Position numbers and translations under genes: made by a program. The notes beneath the pieces are model-generated. The model was not told the origin of the DNA. It saw only the letters and a list, made by a program, of their open reading frames with translations, and ran no database searches. From Alphaproteobacteria bacterium (lineage in GTDB: Bacteria; Pseudomonadota; Alphaproteobacteria; Micropepsales; Micropepsaceae), in NCBI GenBank assembly GCA_028871345.1, contig JAGWNK010000006.1:49890-113889 (forward strand): a DNA stretch of 64,000 nucleotides, read 5' to 3'. This document shows, piece by piece, positions 25,020 to 33,884 of this stretch (position 1 is its first letter; each line of letters starts with the position of its first letter).

Positions 25020-25525
25020 GCCGCGCTCCGTCCCGTATCGTTCTTGCGCCGCCACGGCCCGGAGAAGTCGAGATCGACGTGGCGCCGCCGGTCGGGACCG
25101 AAATACGTCTTGCAGCGCACATACGGCCTCGGCCGCTCGACGATCTCGGCGATGCGCAGGAACAGGTTCTGCGTGGTGATGGGCTTGGCGAGGAATTCGG
25201 TCACGCCGGCGTCGCGCGCCGCCTCGACGCGATGGCGCTCGGTGTGTCCCGTGACCATGATGATGGGCACATAGGGGTTGGGACTGTCGGGCGACAGGCG
25301 GACTTGCTGCGTGAAGGCGATGCCGTCGATCGGTGCCATCGACAGGTCCGTGAGCACGAGGTCGGGACGGCAATCGCGCAGCAGCTGGAATCCTTCGGCG
25401 CCGTCCTCGGCTTCATAGACCTGCTTGAGGCCGAGCGCGGTCATCAGCGATCGCAGCAGCACGCGCATATGGGCGTTGTCTTCGACAACCAGCGCTTTCA
25501 GATTCTCGAATGTCGCCCCCGACAT
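25016..25525 (-). CDS. Single-domain response regulator (CheY-like) with C-terminal extension
   Basis: The 169-residue protein has a complete receiver. It shows Glu15-Asp16, phosphoacceptor Asp60 in LVLTDLSM, Thr92 in MVTGH and Lys114 in LAKP. A short C-terminal tail contains YFGPDRRR, a motif seen in alphaproteobacterial motility and phosphorelay receivers. ATG 25525 is preceded by AGGA. An in-frame start 20 codons upstream lacks domain support. The stop overlaps the HPt-like gene start. No DNA-binding domain is present, so output is by protein contact. Confidence 0.88.
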   Translation of the reverse strand: MSGATFENLKALVVEDNAHMRVLLRSLMTALGLKQVYEAEDGAEGFQLLRDCRPDLVLTDLSMAPIDGIAFTQQVRLSPDSPNPYVPIIMVTGHTERHRVEAARDAGVTEFLAKPITTQNLFLRIAEIVERPRPYVRCKTYFGPDRRRHVDLDFSGPWRRKNDTGRSAA

Positions 25526-25666
25526 CGTTCCTGCCCGGTTCCGGTCGCCGGCGCGCCCGTGATTGCGGGTCTCCCGCGCTGGCATGATTCACAGCGATAC
25601 GGCACACTACGCGATCGCAGTCGGCATTCCCTAGCATTTCCGTTGCCCCGATCCAAGGAGACTTCC

Positions 25667-26125
25667 CTGCGGCGCCTTCTCGACAACGCTGTCGCCATTG
25701 CTACGACGCATCTGCAGGCGCTTCTGACCCCGGTGGCTTTCGGGGCGCTGGCGCTGGTCGAGCAGGACGGCAAGCTCGTGCTGGTGCGTCATTCCTACGC
25801 CCCCGGCTGGCGGCTTCCCGGCGGCGGTGTGCGGCGCGGCGAGCCCGCCGAGGAAGCCGTCTTGCGCGAGTTGCGCGAGGAGATAGGGCTGACGCACGCG
25901 GCCGCCCCGCAGCTGTTCGGGCTTTATGTCCGCAAGGTTTTCCTGGTGACGAACCTGATCGCCGTCTTCCGCGTGCGCCAAGCGCGCTTCGTGTTCGCGC
26001 CCAGCCTGGAAATCCGCGCCGTCACGCTGGCCGATCCTTTGTCGCCGCCCAGGGAGGCGACCGGGGGGGTGCGGCGCCGGCTGGCCGAACTGGCGGGGGA
26101 ATGCCCCATCAGCCCTTACTGGTGA
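25667..26125 (+). CDS. NUDIX hydrolase (start codon uncertain, possibly CTG)
   Basis: The protein (about 152 residues) has the Nudix box GGGVRRGEPAEEAVLRELRE followed by EIGL, which holds the metal-binding glutamates. The family hydrolyses nucleoside diphosphates linked to other groups, and the substrate is not evident. No ATG is available in frame. AAGGAG at 25655-25660 is perfectly placed for a CTG at 25667. TTG at 25643 and GTG at 25733 are alternatives. It is divergent from the receiver gene. Confidence 0.78.
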   Translation: MRRLLDNAVAIATTHLQALLTPVAFGALALVEQDGKLVLVRHSYAPGWRLPGGGVRRGEPAEEAVLRELREEIGLTHAAAPQLFGLYVRKVFLVTNLIAVFRVRQARFVFAPSLEIRAVTLADPLSPPREATGGVRRRLAELAGECPISPYW

Positions 26126-26162
26126 GGATGCTTGCATTTGCGGTCCCGGACCAGTAGCGAGA

Positions 26163-26711
26163 ATGCCTATGGCGGAGGAGTCCACCTGGCACATCAGGCC
26201 GGAACGCGCGGAAGACGCGCCGCATATTGATTCGCTGAACGAACACAGCTTCGGGCCCGGCCGCTACGCCAAATCCGCTTATCGTCTGCGCGAAGGGGTC
26301 GATCCCGTTCCCGGCCTCAGCTTCGTCGCCATGGAAAGCCAAGCGCTGCGCGGCTCGATCCGCTTCTGGCCGGTGATGGTCGGCATGGAGATGTCGCTGC
26401 TCCTGGGGCCGCTGGCGGTGCAGTCCGATCTGCGCGGCCGCGGCATCGGCATCGCCCTGATGAAGACCGGCATCGAGGCGGCGAGGGTCCAGGGCCACGC
26501 CAGCGTCATCCTGGTGGGCGACGAGCCCTATTACGTGCGCGTGGGGTTCGCCGCCATTCCGCGCGGGCGCGTGCGCTTTCCCGGACCGGTCGATCCGTCG
26601 CGCATCCTGGGCCTGTCTTTGAAGCCGAACGTGATGCTGACGATGATGGGCGAAGTCCGCCGCGCCCGCATCGACCATCCCGTCTGCGCCGACGGCGCGG
26701 GCGTGGCGTAG
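26163..26711 (+). CDS. GNAT-family N-acetyltransferase (YhbS-like)
   Basis: The 182-residue protein has the GNAT acetyl-CoA loop LAVQSDLRGRGIGIALM (about 83-99), a preceding beta-strand with LLLGPL, and the later VILVGDEPYYVRVGFA typical of YhbS-like acetyltransferases. The substrate is unknown. ATG 26163 or ATG 26169 may be the start. It follows the NUDIX gene by 37 bases on the same strand. Confidence 0.82.
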   Translation: MPMAEESTWHIRPERAEDAPHIDSLNEHSFGPGRYAKSAYRLREGVDPVPGLSFVAMESQALRGSIRFWPVMVGMEMSLLLGPLAVQSDLRGRGIGIALMKTGIEAARVQGHASVILVGDEPYYVRVGFAAIPRGRVRFPGPVDPSRILGLSLKPNVMLTMMGEVRRARIDHPVCADGAGVA

Positions 26712-26758
26712 GCGGCATTTTCACCCCGCAAACGGGGAAAGACGCCACGACAGATCCC

Positions 26759-28807
26759 TTACCGCCCCTCCTGGCGCCAGGCCAGCATCAGCGTGCCGAT
26801 GAGCAGAAGCAGCGCCAGCCAGGGCGGCAACAGCGCAGTCTCGTCGATGCTGGTGACGCGCGAGGCCCGGTTGTCGGCGATTCCCATCCAGCCGTCGCCC
26901 GCCATGCGATGGCCGCGGCCCACGCGCCTGATCTCGGGCATGCCGTCCGACAGCCAGCGCACGCTGCCGCCGCTCTCTTCGGCCACCGGCGCCAGGATTG
27001 CATCGGTCGCGCGCATGTCGGCGACTTCCTTGGGATTGAGCGGGCCGGCGGCCGCCACCGCCGACAGCTTGCCGTCGCTGACACGGTAGAGCCCCAGTGC
27101 GTCCGCCTTGGCCGAGCCGCGCCAGATTCCGGGTTCGACCTTTGCCAGTGGCACCGGCGACTGCTGGCCCGCGGGATCGGTGAGCGTCACCGGCGGCGGC
27201 GCCTCGGCCATGGTGCGCCGTTCGATCGTGATGTCGCCGCCTGAGATCGTCGCCGTCAGCTTTTCTTCCTCGAGCTCCGGCTCCTTCATCAGCCAGTGCG
27301 CTAGGCGGCGCAGCAGTTCCGCCTCGGGACCGCCGCCTTCGAAGCCGCGCGCCCACAGCCAGCCCTGATCCGACAACAACTCGGCGACGCGGCCCTTGCC
27401 GACGCGGTCGAGCACCAGCAGCGGAGCGCCGTCCGGCCCGCTCATCAGCGTTTCGCCGGTCACCTTCTGCGCCGCGATGACCCGGAACCAGCGGCCCCAG
27501 CTGGGCGGAGCCTTGTCGGTGTTGGCGCCGGGCAGGTCGCGCGTCACCGGATGGGCCAGGCCTTGCGCCGTGACTTCCGGCTTGAACGGCCTGGCGATGA
27601 TCTGCGAGGTCGGCTGCGCCGGCAGCACCGAGGCTAAGGGTGTGTGGTAGATGCTCATCGGTCCGGCGAATTCGGGTCCCGACGACACCAGGAGCGCACC
27701 GCCGTCATAGACGTAGCCGGCGATGTTCTCGAAATAGGCCAGCGGCAGGATGCCGTGCTCGCTGTAGCGGTCGAAGATCACCAGGTCGAAACCGTCGAGC
27801 TTCTCGTCGAACAATTCGCGCGTCGGGAAGACGATGAGGGACAGCTCCTTGATCGGCGTCTGATCCTGCTTCTCCGGGGGGCGCAAAATGGTGAAATGCA
27901 CCAGATCGACCGAGGGATCGCCTTTCAAGAGGCTGCGCCAGACGCGCTCGCCGGCATGGGGTTCGCCCGACACCAGCAGCACGCGCAGGCGGTCGCGCAC
28001 CCCGTTGATCGGCACCACGGCGCGGTTGTTCTGCAAGGTGAGTTCCGACGGGCCCGGCTCGGATTCCAGCTCGACCACGCTTTCGCCTTCGTGGCCGATC
28101 GGCACCTCGATGGGCGTGTTCTTGCCCAGCGGCACGTCGCGCGCCCCGGCGTCGGCGCCGTCGATCCTGAGATTGACGCGCGCCTTGCCCGTGTTGACGC
28201 CGCCGAGATCGTCGACGCGCACCACGATTTGCGCCTTCTGCCCCACGATCGCGTAGCGCGCCGCATCGATCACGCTGAGCTTGCGGTCGCGTTCGCCGCG
28301 CTTGCCCACGATCAGCGCCTGCACCGGCCCCAACCGCGGCTTCGACGGCGCGTCGTGCACTTCGCCGTCGGTCACCAGGAAGGCGCCCGCCACGCGTGCC
28401 GGCGGCACGTCGGCGAGCGCCGCATTGAGCGCCGTGAAAGCCTCGGTGCCGGTGTCTTCTCCGGCGGCATTGGTGGTGACGGTGACCGTGCGGACCTCGA
28501 GGTTCTTCTCGCGCTGGAGGCGCTGCTTGAGGGCGGCAGCGGCGCGGTCGGCGTCGGCCAGGCGGTTGCCGATCTGCATGCTCTGCGAGTGGTCGAGCAC
28601 GATGACGGCGACGTCCGACAGCGGCTCGCGGTTCTCGCGCACCAGCATCGGTCCCGACAGCGCCAGGGCCAGGGCGGCAAGCGCAATCAGCCGCGCCCAA
28701 GCGCCGTGGGCGTGCACATAGAAGGCATAAGCGGCCAGCAGCACCGCGCCGGCGATCACCGTCCACAGCACGGAGAGGGGTATCAGCGGGGCGAAGGCGA
28801 TCGACAT
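26759..28807 (-). CDS. Membrane protein with VWA-like and glutamine-amidotransferase-like regions
   Basis: The 682-residue protein has two N-terminal membrane helices (about 7-27 and 36-55) and one C-terminal helix (about 660-677). The first periplasmic part contains VIVLDHSQSMQIG, a MIDAS-like D-x-S-x-S motif of a von Willebrand A domain. A later region (about 265-520) has the class I glutamine-amidotransferase-like fold (LRVLLVSGEPHAGERVW, GGALLVSSGPEF) without an obvious catalytic Cys. It starts three bases after the DUF4159 gene, so it is the last gene of the MoxR operon. It probably helps a MoxR-driven envelope complex. The exact role is unknown. Confidence 0.78.
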   Translation of the reverse strand: MSIAFAPLIPLSVLWTVIAGAVLLAAYAFYVHAHGAWARLIALAALALALSGPMLVRENREPLSDVAVIVLDHSQSMQIGNRLADADRAAAALKQRLQREKNLEVRTVTVTTNAAGEDTGTEAFTALNAALADVPPARVAGAFLVTDGEVHDAPSKPRLGPVQALIVGKRGERDRKLSVIDAARYAIVGQKAQIVVRVDDLGGVNTGKARVNLRIDGADAGARDVPLGKNTPIEVPIGHEGESVVELESEPGPSELTLQNNRAVVPINGVRDRLRVLLVSGEPHAGERVWRSLLKGDPSVDLVHFTILRPPEKQDQTPIKELSLIVFPTRELFDEKLDGFDLVIFDRYSEHGILPLAYFENIAGYVYDGGALLVSSGPEFAGPMSIYHTPLASVLPAQPTSQIIARPFKPEVTAQGLAHPVTRDLPGANTDKAPPSWGRWFRVIAAQKVTGETLMSGPDGAPLLVLDRVGKGRVAELLSDQGWLWARGFEGGGPEAELLRRLAHWLMKEPELEEEKLTATISGGDITIERRTMAEAPPPVTLTDPAGQQSPVPLAKVEPGIWRGSAKADALGLYRVSDGKLSAVAAAGPLNPKEVADMRATDAILAPVAEESGGSVRWLSDGMPEIRRVGRGHRMAGDGWMGIADNRASRVTSIDETALLPPWLALLLLIGTLMLAWRQEGR

Positions 28808-28810
28808 CGC

Positions 28811-31522
28811 TTATTTCCCCAGCCGCTCGAGGATCGCGGGCACGTGCACCTGGTCGGTCTTGTAATTGCCGGTCAGGGCATACATCACGACGTTGATGCC
28901 GAAGCGGATGGCGAGTTCACGCTGGCGCGGCCCGCCAGGCGAGACATCCACCATCGGGTGGCCCTGGGCGTCCACCGCCCATGCCGCCGCCCAGTCGTTG
29001 CCGCCGATGATCACGGGCGACACCCCGTCGCCGCCGCGGATCGCGCCGCCGCCGGGCGGCAGCGCCTGCGCCCATAGCGTGCCGCCGTCCCAGCGTCCCG
29101 GAAAATCCGAGATCAGGTAGAAAGACTTCGTCAGCACATGATCCGGCGGCACCGGCGCCAGCGGCGGCAGATCGAGCTTGCCGAGCAATCGGCGCAGCGT
29201 GATCTGGCCCGGCGAATCCTGGCCGCGCGTCGGCCCCAGCGTCAGGTCGCGCGTGTCGATCAGGATGGTGCCGCCGTTGCGCATGTAGTCGGCGACCTTG
29301 GACAGCGCCGCGGGCGACAGGTCCTTCTGCCTCGGATCCATCGGCCAGTAGAGCAGCGGGAAGAAACTGAGGTCGTCGGCCTCGAGATTGACGCCCATCG
29401 GCTCGAGCGGCGCGTAGGAAGTGCGATCCGACAAGGCCTGGCCAAGGCCGGTAAGCCCTGCCTTGCTCATGGCATCCACATCGCTGACGCCGGTGATGAC
29501 ATAGGCGAGGCGCGTATCGAGCGCGGCCTTCATGTCGAAGGCGTCATCGGCGCGCGCACCGCGCATCATCAGGCAGGCGAACAGTACGACCGCCGTGCCG
29601 CGCGCCAGCTTGCGCCAGTTGGGTGCGTAGCCCCGCAACAGCAGCGAAAGGACGAAATCGGCGATCAGCAGAAGCGTCGCGAACAGCAAGAGAGGCGTGC
29701 GCAAGGGCAAAGCCGCGCGCGAGGCGTAGGCCTGCGGCGATACCGGCAGGGCGCCGAACGGCAGCAGGACCGTGTCGCTGCGCGCGACGTTCAGGGCGCG
29801 CTCGGCGCCTGGCGCGCCGTACAGTCCCGGCGGGTGCAGGCGCGAAGGCTCGATGGTGCCGATCTGCGAACCGCGGATCGGCTGCGCCTCGGAGCCCGCC
29901 GGCGAAAGATGGCCGCGGCCGTCCAGGGTGGCGACGGCAGGCAGGCTGGCGCTGGCCGCCATCTCGCCCGGCTCGACGCCGGCCGACAGCGACAGCAGCT
30001 GGCGCAGCATGCGCACATAAAGGCCCGACATCGGCAATGACGACCACGACGGTCCGGCCGTGACGTGGAACAGCACGATCCAGCCCTTGCCGCGTGGCGA
30101 GGCGGTCACCATCGGCGTGCCGTCGGCCAGCCGCGCCCAGGTGTGCGACGACAGGTCGACCGACGGCTCCGCCAGGATCTGGCGCGACACCGTCACGTCG
30201 TCGGGGATCGCCAGTCCGCTGAAGGGGCTGGAATCGGGGAACGGCGCCAGATGCTGCGGCGAGGCCCAGGCCAGTGCACTGCCGAGATAGCGCCCGCCCG
30301 ATCGCAACGCCACCGGCACGAGGTCGTCCGTACCCGACGCCATACGCTCGCCCGCGAAGCGGATCAACAGTCCGCCATTGGCCACGAAGGCGGCGACACG
30401 GTCATGATCGGCGCCCGCGACCCTGCCGACGTCGGACAGGATGAGGACCGACACGCCGCGCGCCATGAGATCGGAGATCGTACCGCTGCGAAGATCCGCA
30501 TACGGCGCCAGCGCCCGCCTGAGGTAATAGGTGCCCGACAGCAGCGGCTCTTCGCTGGAGGCGTTGTCGCCCGAGACGAGGCCGACGGAACGTCTGGGCG
30601 TGCCGCGGTCCAAGAGCTGCACGGCGCCGGCGCTTTCCTGGCCGTTGATGGCGATGCGGGCCGTTTGGTTGCGCATCTCGAGCGGCAATGCGAGCCGCGC
30701 GGCGGTCTTGTTGGTGCCCTCGGCGAATGCGAACGCGGCCGACCCCAGGATCTGGCCCTGGTCGCCGTAGGCCGTCACCGCGCCGCTCTGCGCTCCCGAG
30801 GCGCCGGCGCGCAGGACCGACACCGAAAATCCCTCCTGCGCGTTGTCGATGCCGGTGAGCGCCAACGGCCGCGCCGCAGGGCGGTCGGCGTAGATGCGCA
30901 GATGTCCCAATTGCGAAAGCTGTTGCGCCGTCTGGCGCGCCAGGCCGTCGTCGATGCCGTCCGACAGCCACAGGATCTCGGGCGTCGTCACGAAGTGAAC
31001 ATGCGCCAGGGCCGCCAGCGCAGCCTTGCGCGACGCGAACCAAGGCTTGGGATCGAGCCCGCGCACCGCGCGGTCGGCACGACCTGCGTCCAGCAGGTCG
31101 GTCACCGGACGCTCGGCCGTCGCCACGACCATGACGGGACGATGCTGGCGCGCCGCCGTATCCACCGCCTCGCGCGCCAGATCCGCGCGCGCCTCCCAAT
31201 GGGCTGCCGCCGTCCAGCCGTCATCGACGAACAGCAGCACCGGGCCTTTGCCGCCGAGATCGAGAGTGCGCCCGATCTGCGGCTCGGCCAGTCCCACGAT
31301 CACCGCCGCCGCCGCGACAAGGCGCAGCAGCATCAGCCACCACGGCGTGCCGGCCGGCGTCTGCTCCTCGTCGCGCAGTCCGAACAGCAGGCGCAGCGGC
31401 GGGAATAGCACGCGCTTGGGCAGGGGCGGGGTGACGCGCAGCAGGAACCAGATCACCGGCAGCATGATGAGCGCCGCGAGAATCCACGGCGCCCCGAAGC
31501 TGATGTTGGCAAGGAGGTTCAT
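28811..31522 (-). CDS. BatA-type / DUF4159 membrane protein
   Basis: The 903-residue protein begins with a BatA-like N-terminal region: a helix, then WFLLRVTPPLPKRVLFPP, then a second helix near residue 60. A periplasmic VWA-like or amidotransferase-like section follows. Two helices lie near residues 620-665. After the second comes a C-terminal DUF4159 domain (DDAFDMKAALDTRLAYVITG ... YMRNGGTILIDTRDLT). DUF4159 proteins occur with MoxR ATPases and DUF58 proteins. ATG 31522 is preferred to an in-frame TTG four codons upstream. A 341-base gap, mostly repeats, separates it from the DUF58 gene upstream. Confidence 0.82.
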   Translation of the reverse strand: MNLLANISFGAPWILAALIMLPVIWFLLRVTPPLPKRVLFPPLRLLFGLRDEEQTPAGTPWWLMLLRLVAAAAVIVGLAEPQIGRTLDLGGKGPVLLFVDDGWTAAAHWEARADLAREAVDTAARQHRPVMVVATAERPVTDLLDAGRADRAVRGLDPKPWFASRKAALAALAHVHFVTTPEILWLSDGIDDGLARQTAQQLSQLGHLRIYADRPAARPLALTGIDNAQEGFSVSVLRAGASGAQSGAVTAYGDQGQILGSAAFAFAEGTNKTAARLALPLEMRNQTARIAINGQESAGAVQLLDRGTPRRSVGLVSGDNASSEEPLLSGTYYLRRALAPYADLRSGTISDLMARGVSVLILSDVGRVAGADHDRVAAFVANGGLLIRFAGERMASGTDDLVPVALRSGGRYLGSALAWASPQHLAPFPDSSPFSGLAIPDDVTVSRQILAEPSVDLSSHTWARLADGTPMVTASPRGKGWIVLFHVTAGPSWSSLPMSGLYVRMLRQLLSLSAGVEPGEMAASASLPAVATLDGRGHLSPAGSEAQPIRGSQIGTIEPSRLHPPGLYGAPGAERALNVARSDTVLLPFGALPVSPQAYASRAALPLRTPLLLFATLLLIADFVLSLLLRGYAPNWRKLARGTAVVLFACLMMRGARADDAFDMKAALDTRLAYVITGVSDVDAMSKAGLTGLGQALSDRTSYAPLEPMGVNLEADDLSFFPLLYWPMDPRQKDLSPAALSKVADYMRNGGTILIDTRDLTLGPTRGQDSPGQITLRRLLGKLDLPPLAPVPPDHVLTKSFYLISDFPGRWDGGTLWAQALPPGGGAIRGGDGVSPVIIGGNDWAAAWAVDAQGHPMVDVSPGGPRQRELAIRFGINVVMYALTGNYKTDQVHVPAILERLGK

Positions 31523-31548
31523 GCCGGCGTCCAATCACCCAAAGCTTG

Positions 31549-31582
31549 TCACGGCCCGCGAATGCGGGCCACCCAGGTGACA
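31549..31582. repeat. Short palindromic repeat with GGCCCGC/GCGGGCC stem
   Basis: GGCCCGC (31553-31559) and GCGGGCC (31564-31570) form a perfect 7-bp stem with loop GAAT. GTCAC to the left and GTGAC to the right extend the structure. The general form is common in intergenic regions of alphaproteobacteria. Confidence 0.55.
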
Positions 31583-31642
31583 CACAGACCACTCAAGGGG
31601 ATGTGTACCAAAATCTGGACCAGATTGCCGCAAGTCGACATT

Positions 31643-31747
31643 GTCATCCCGGCCAAGCGCTGCGTCGGCAGCGCGCGAGCCGGGACCCACGGAAAGGCTT
31701 CCCGGTGGGTCCCGGGTCGCTCCGCTTTGCTGCGCGCCCCGGATGAC
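31643..31747. repeat. Intergenic palindromic repeat, copy 2 (about 105 bp)
   Basis: This copy begins GTCATCCCGGCCAAGCG, contains GAGCCGGGACCCACGG and TGGGTCCCGGGTCGC, and ends CCGGATGAC. It matches copy 1 (19062-19161) at both ends and in the central stem. The loop regions differ. Confidence 0.85.
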
Positions 31748-31863
31748 AAGTGTTGTGTGGAAAGCTGGAATGGCGGCACTCGCCTTCATGATGGCAGTTC
31801 ATCGAGGTATGCGCCTCCATGTGCTCGCCGGTCTGCTGTATCGAATGGACCAGGAGAGTTTCA

Positions 31864-32733
31864 TCATCCTGCCATCCTGTGGCCGCCGGAAAGATCGGCA
31901 TAGAGCGCCACCAGCGCCGCCTGCGGCGAACGATCTGTGCGGTGCGCGGTATAGTTCCACCCCAGCTTGCGCGCCAGAAGCGCGACCGCCTCACCATGCG
32001 CCTTGAACCGCGCGCGATACTCGCCAGCCACGCTTTCGGCGCGGCCGAGGATGCGGTTCTCCGTGCCGTGCACGGATTCGAAGCGGGTGCGGCCGAGATA
32101 GGGAAAGTCCTCTTCCGCCGGATCGATGATGTGCACCAGCCGTCCGCCGGCATTGGACCGCGTCAGCCGCCGGATGGCCTGTTCGGTCGCCTCGATCGGC
32201 GCCAGGAAATCGCCGAACCACACGAACTGTGCGTTGCGCGGCAGCACCGCCTCCGGCGGGACCTGCGCGTCGGACGGCGGCCGCTCGGTGAGCGCGAAGC
32301 CGATGCGGCGATAGGTGGCGCGCGAACTCGCCGGCGCTTCGCGTTCGCCGTAGAGCGCGATGCGCTCGCCGCCGCGCACCAGGAGCACCGCCAGCGCCAA
32401 GGTGAGCAGCGTGGCGCGATTGAGCTTGGTTTCGCCGCCGGAACCGAAGCGCATCGACGGCGAGCCGTCGCGCCACAGCCATACCGACTGCGCCGCCTCC
32501 CATTCACGTTCGCGCACGTAGAGATGCTGCGATTTCGCCGATTGCCGCCAGTCGATGGCGTTCACGGCGTCGCCGGGGCGATAGTGGTGGAACTGCCAGA
32601 AGCTCTGACCGATGCCGGCCTTGCGCCGGCCGTGCATGCCCAGCGTGATCGACGACGCGAGCCGCTCGGCGCGCACCATGAGCGAGGGCAGCGTGGCGGC
32701 AAGGGATTCGGCGGCGTCGGTGAGTTGCACCAT
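31864..32733 (-). CDS. DUF58 domain protein of the MoxR operon
   Basis: The 289-residue protein has the DUF58 signature. It shows GRRKAGIGQSFWQFHHYRPG with AIDWRQSAKSQHLYVREREW (about 35-77), then WLWRDGSPSMRFG, a VWA-like metal-site strand. DUF58 proteins pair with MoxR AAA+ ATPases in metalloprotein maturation or envelope stress functions. ATG 32733 overlaps the MoxR stop (TGATG), giving translational coupling. An in-frame extension to 33498 is a shadow of moxR. Confidence 0.87.
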   Translation of the reverse strand: MVQLTDAAESLAATLPSLMVRAERLASSITLGMHGRRKAGIGQSFWQFHHYRPGDAVNAIDWRQSAKSQHLYVREREWEAAQSVWLWRDGSPSMRFGSGGETKLNRATLLTLALAVLLVRGGERIALYGEREAPASSRATYRRIGFALTERPPSDAQVPPEAVLPRNAQFVWFGDFLAPIEATEQAIRRLTRSNAGGRLVHIIDPAEEDFPYLGRTRFESVHGTENRILGRAESVAGEYRARFKAHGEAVALLARKLGWNYTAHRTDRSPQAALVALYADLSGGHRMAG

Positions 32734-33734
32734 CACAAAAGCGTCCGGCACAGCCGGTCGATGACCGCCATGACGGTGAGGCCTTCGGCGCGCGCCGCGA
32801 AGTTGAGCGCCATGCGATGACGCAGCACGGGGGCGGCCAGCGCCACCACGTCGTCGGTCGACGGGGCCAGGCGGCCTTCGATCAGGGCACGGGCGCGGCA
32901 GGCCAGCATGAAGGCCTGGCTGGCACGCGGCCCCGGTCCCCAGGCGATGACGTTGCGCAGATCGGGCGCGCCGTCGGCTTCGGGACGCGCGGCGCGAACG
33001 AGCTTCAGGATGTTCTCCACCACCTTGTCGCCCACCGGGATGCGTCGCACGATCGCCTGCGCTTCCATCAGCGCGTCGGGCCCGCAGACGCGCTGCGGCG
33101 CGCTCTCCTGGCCGAAGGTGGTGGCGAGCAGCATCTGCTTCTCGGCCTCCATGTCGGGATAGCCGATGTCGATCTGCAGCAGAAAGCGGTCGAGCTGCGC
33201 TTCCGGCAGCGGATAGGTGCCTTCCTGCTCCAGCGGATTCTGGGTCGCCAGCACGTGGAAGGGATGGGGAAGGTCGAAGCGGTTTCCCGCCACCGTCACC
33301 TGACGCTCCTGCATCGACTGCAGCAGCGCCGACTGGGTGCGCGGGCTGGCGCGGTTGATCTCGTCGGCCATCAGGAGCTGGGTGAACACGGGCCCCTTGA
33401 TGAAGCGGAAGGTGCGGTGGCCGCCGCCCTCTTCCAGCACTTCGGAGCCGATGATGTCGGCTGGCATCAGATCGGGGGTGAACTGGATGCGCTTCCAATC
33501 CATCCCGAGGACGGTGCCCAGCGCCTCCACCAGCTTGGTCTTGGCCAGCCCCGGCACGCCGATCAAGAGCCCGTGCCCGCCCGCCAGAAGGGTGATAAGG
33601 GTGTGGTCGATGACATCCTTCTGTCCGAAGATGACCTTGCCGATCCCTTCGCGCACGCGTGACACGATCTGCATCACCAGTTCGGCGCGCTGGACGGCCG
33701 GCCCTTTCAGTTCTTCGCCGATGGTGTCGTTCAT
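32733..33734 (-). CDS. MoxR-family AAA+ ATPase
   Basis: The 333-residue ATPase has Walker A GVPGLAKTK, Walker B LMADEINRASPRTQSALLQ, sensor I LATQNPLEQEGTYPLPEAQL and the arginine-finger region DRFLLQIDIGYP, all diagnostic of MoxR. Such ATPases act as chaperones with DUF58 and VWA proteins. ATG 33734 is used because homology begins with NDTIGEELKG; more upstream in-frame codons lack domain support. It heads the operon moxR-DUF58-BatA/DUF4159-VWA-like. Confidence 0.9.
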   Translation of the reverse strand: MNDTIGEELKGPAVQRAELVMQIVSRVREGIGKVIFGQKDVIDHTLITLLAGGHGLLIGVPGLAKTKLVEALGTVLGMDWKRIQFTPDLMPADIIGSEVLEEGGGHRTFRFIKGPVFTQLLMADEINRASPRTQSALLQSMQERQVTVAGNRFDLPHPFHVLATQNPLEQEGTYPLPEAQLDRFLLQIDIGYPDMEAEKQMLLATTFGQESAPQRVCGPDALMEAQAIVRRIPVGDKVVENILKLVRAARPEADGAPDLRNVIAWGPGPRASQAFMLACRARALIEGRLAPSTDDVVALAAPVLRHRMALNFAARAEGLTVMAVIDRLCRTLL

Positions 33735-33884
33735 GAAATCGATCCAGGTTGCAGGAGAAGTGGCGCCTTGCCTATCCTCGTGGGGAAACGCGCCGGAAGG
33801 AACCCGGTTATGTACCGCGCCGGGACAGGCGCAACAAGGAAAAGCCGGTTGCCGCATGAGACAAGCAAGGGCCGGTTTACCGCG

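Larger units (their letters stand above)
31535..31863. other. 329-base gap carrying two palindromic repeat elements
   Basis: I see no gene here. The gap holds a hairpin with stem GGCCCGC/GCGGGCC (31553-31570) flanked by GTCAC and GTGAC, then a copy of the 100-bp repeat at 31643-31747. The bases between are unremarkable. Confidence 0.7.
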
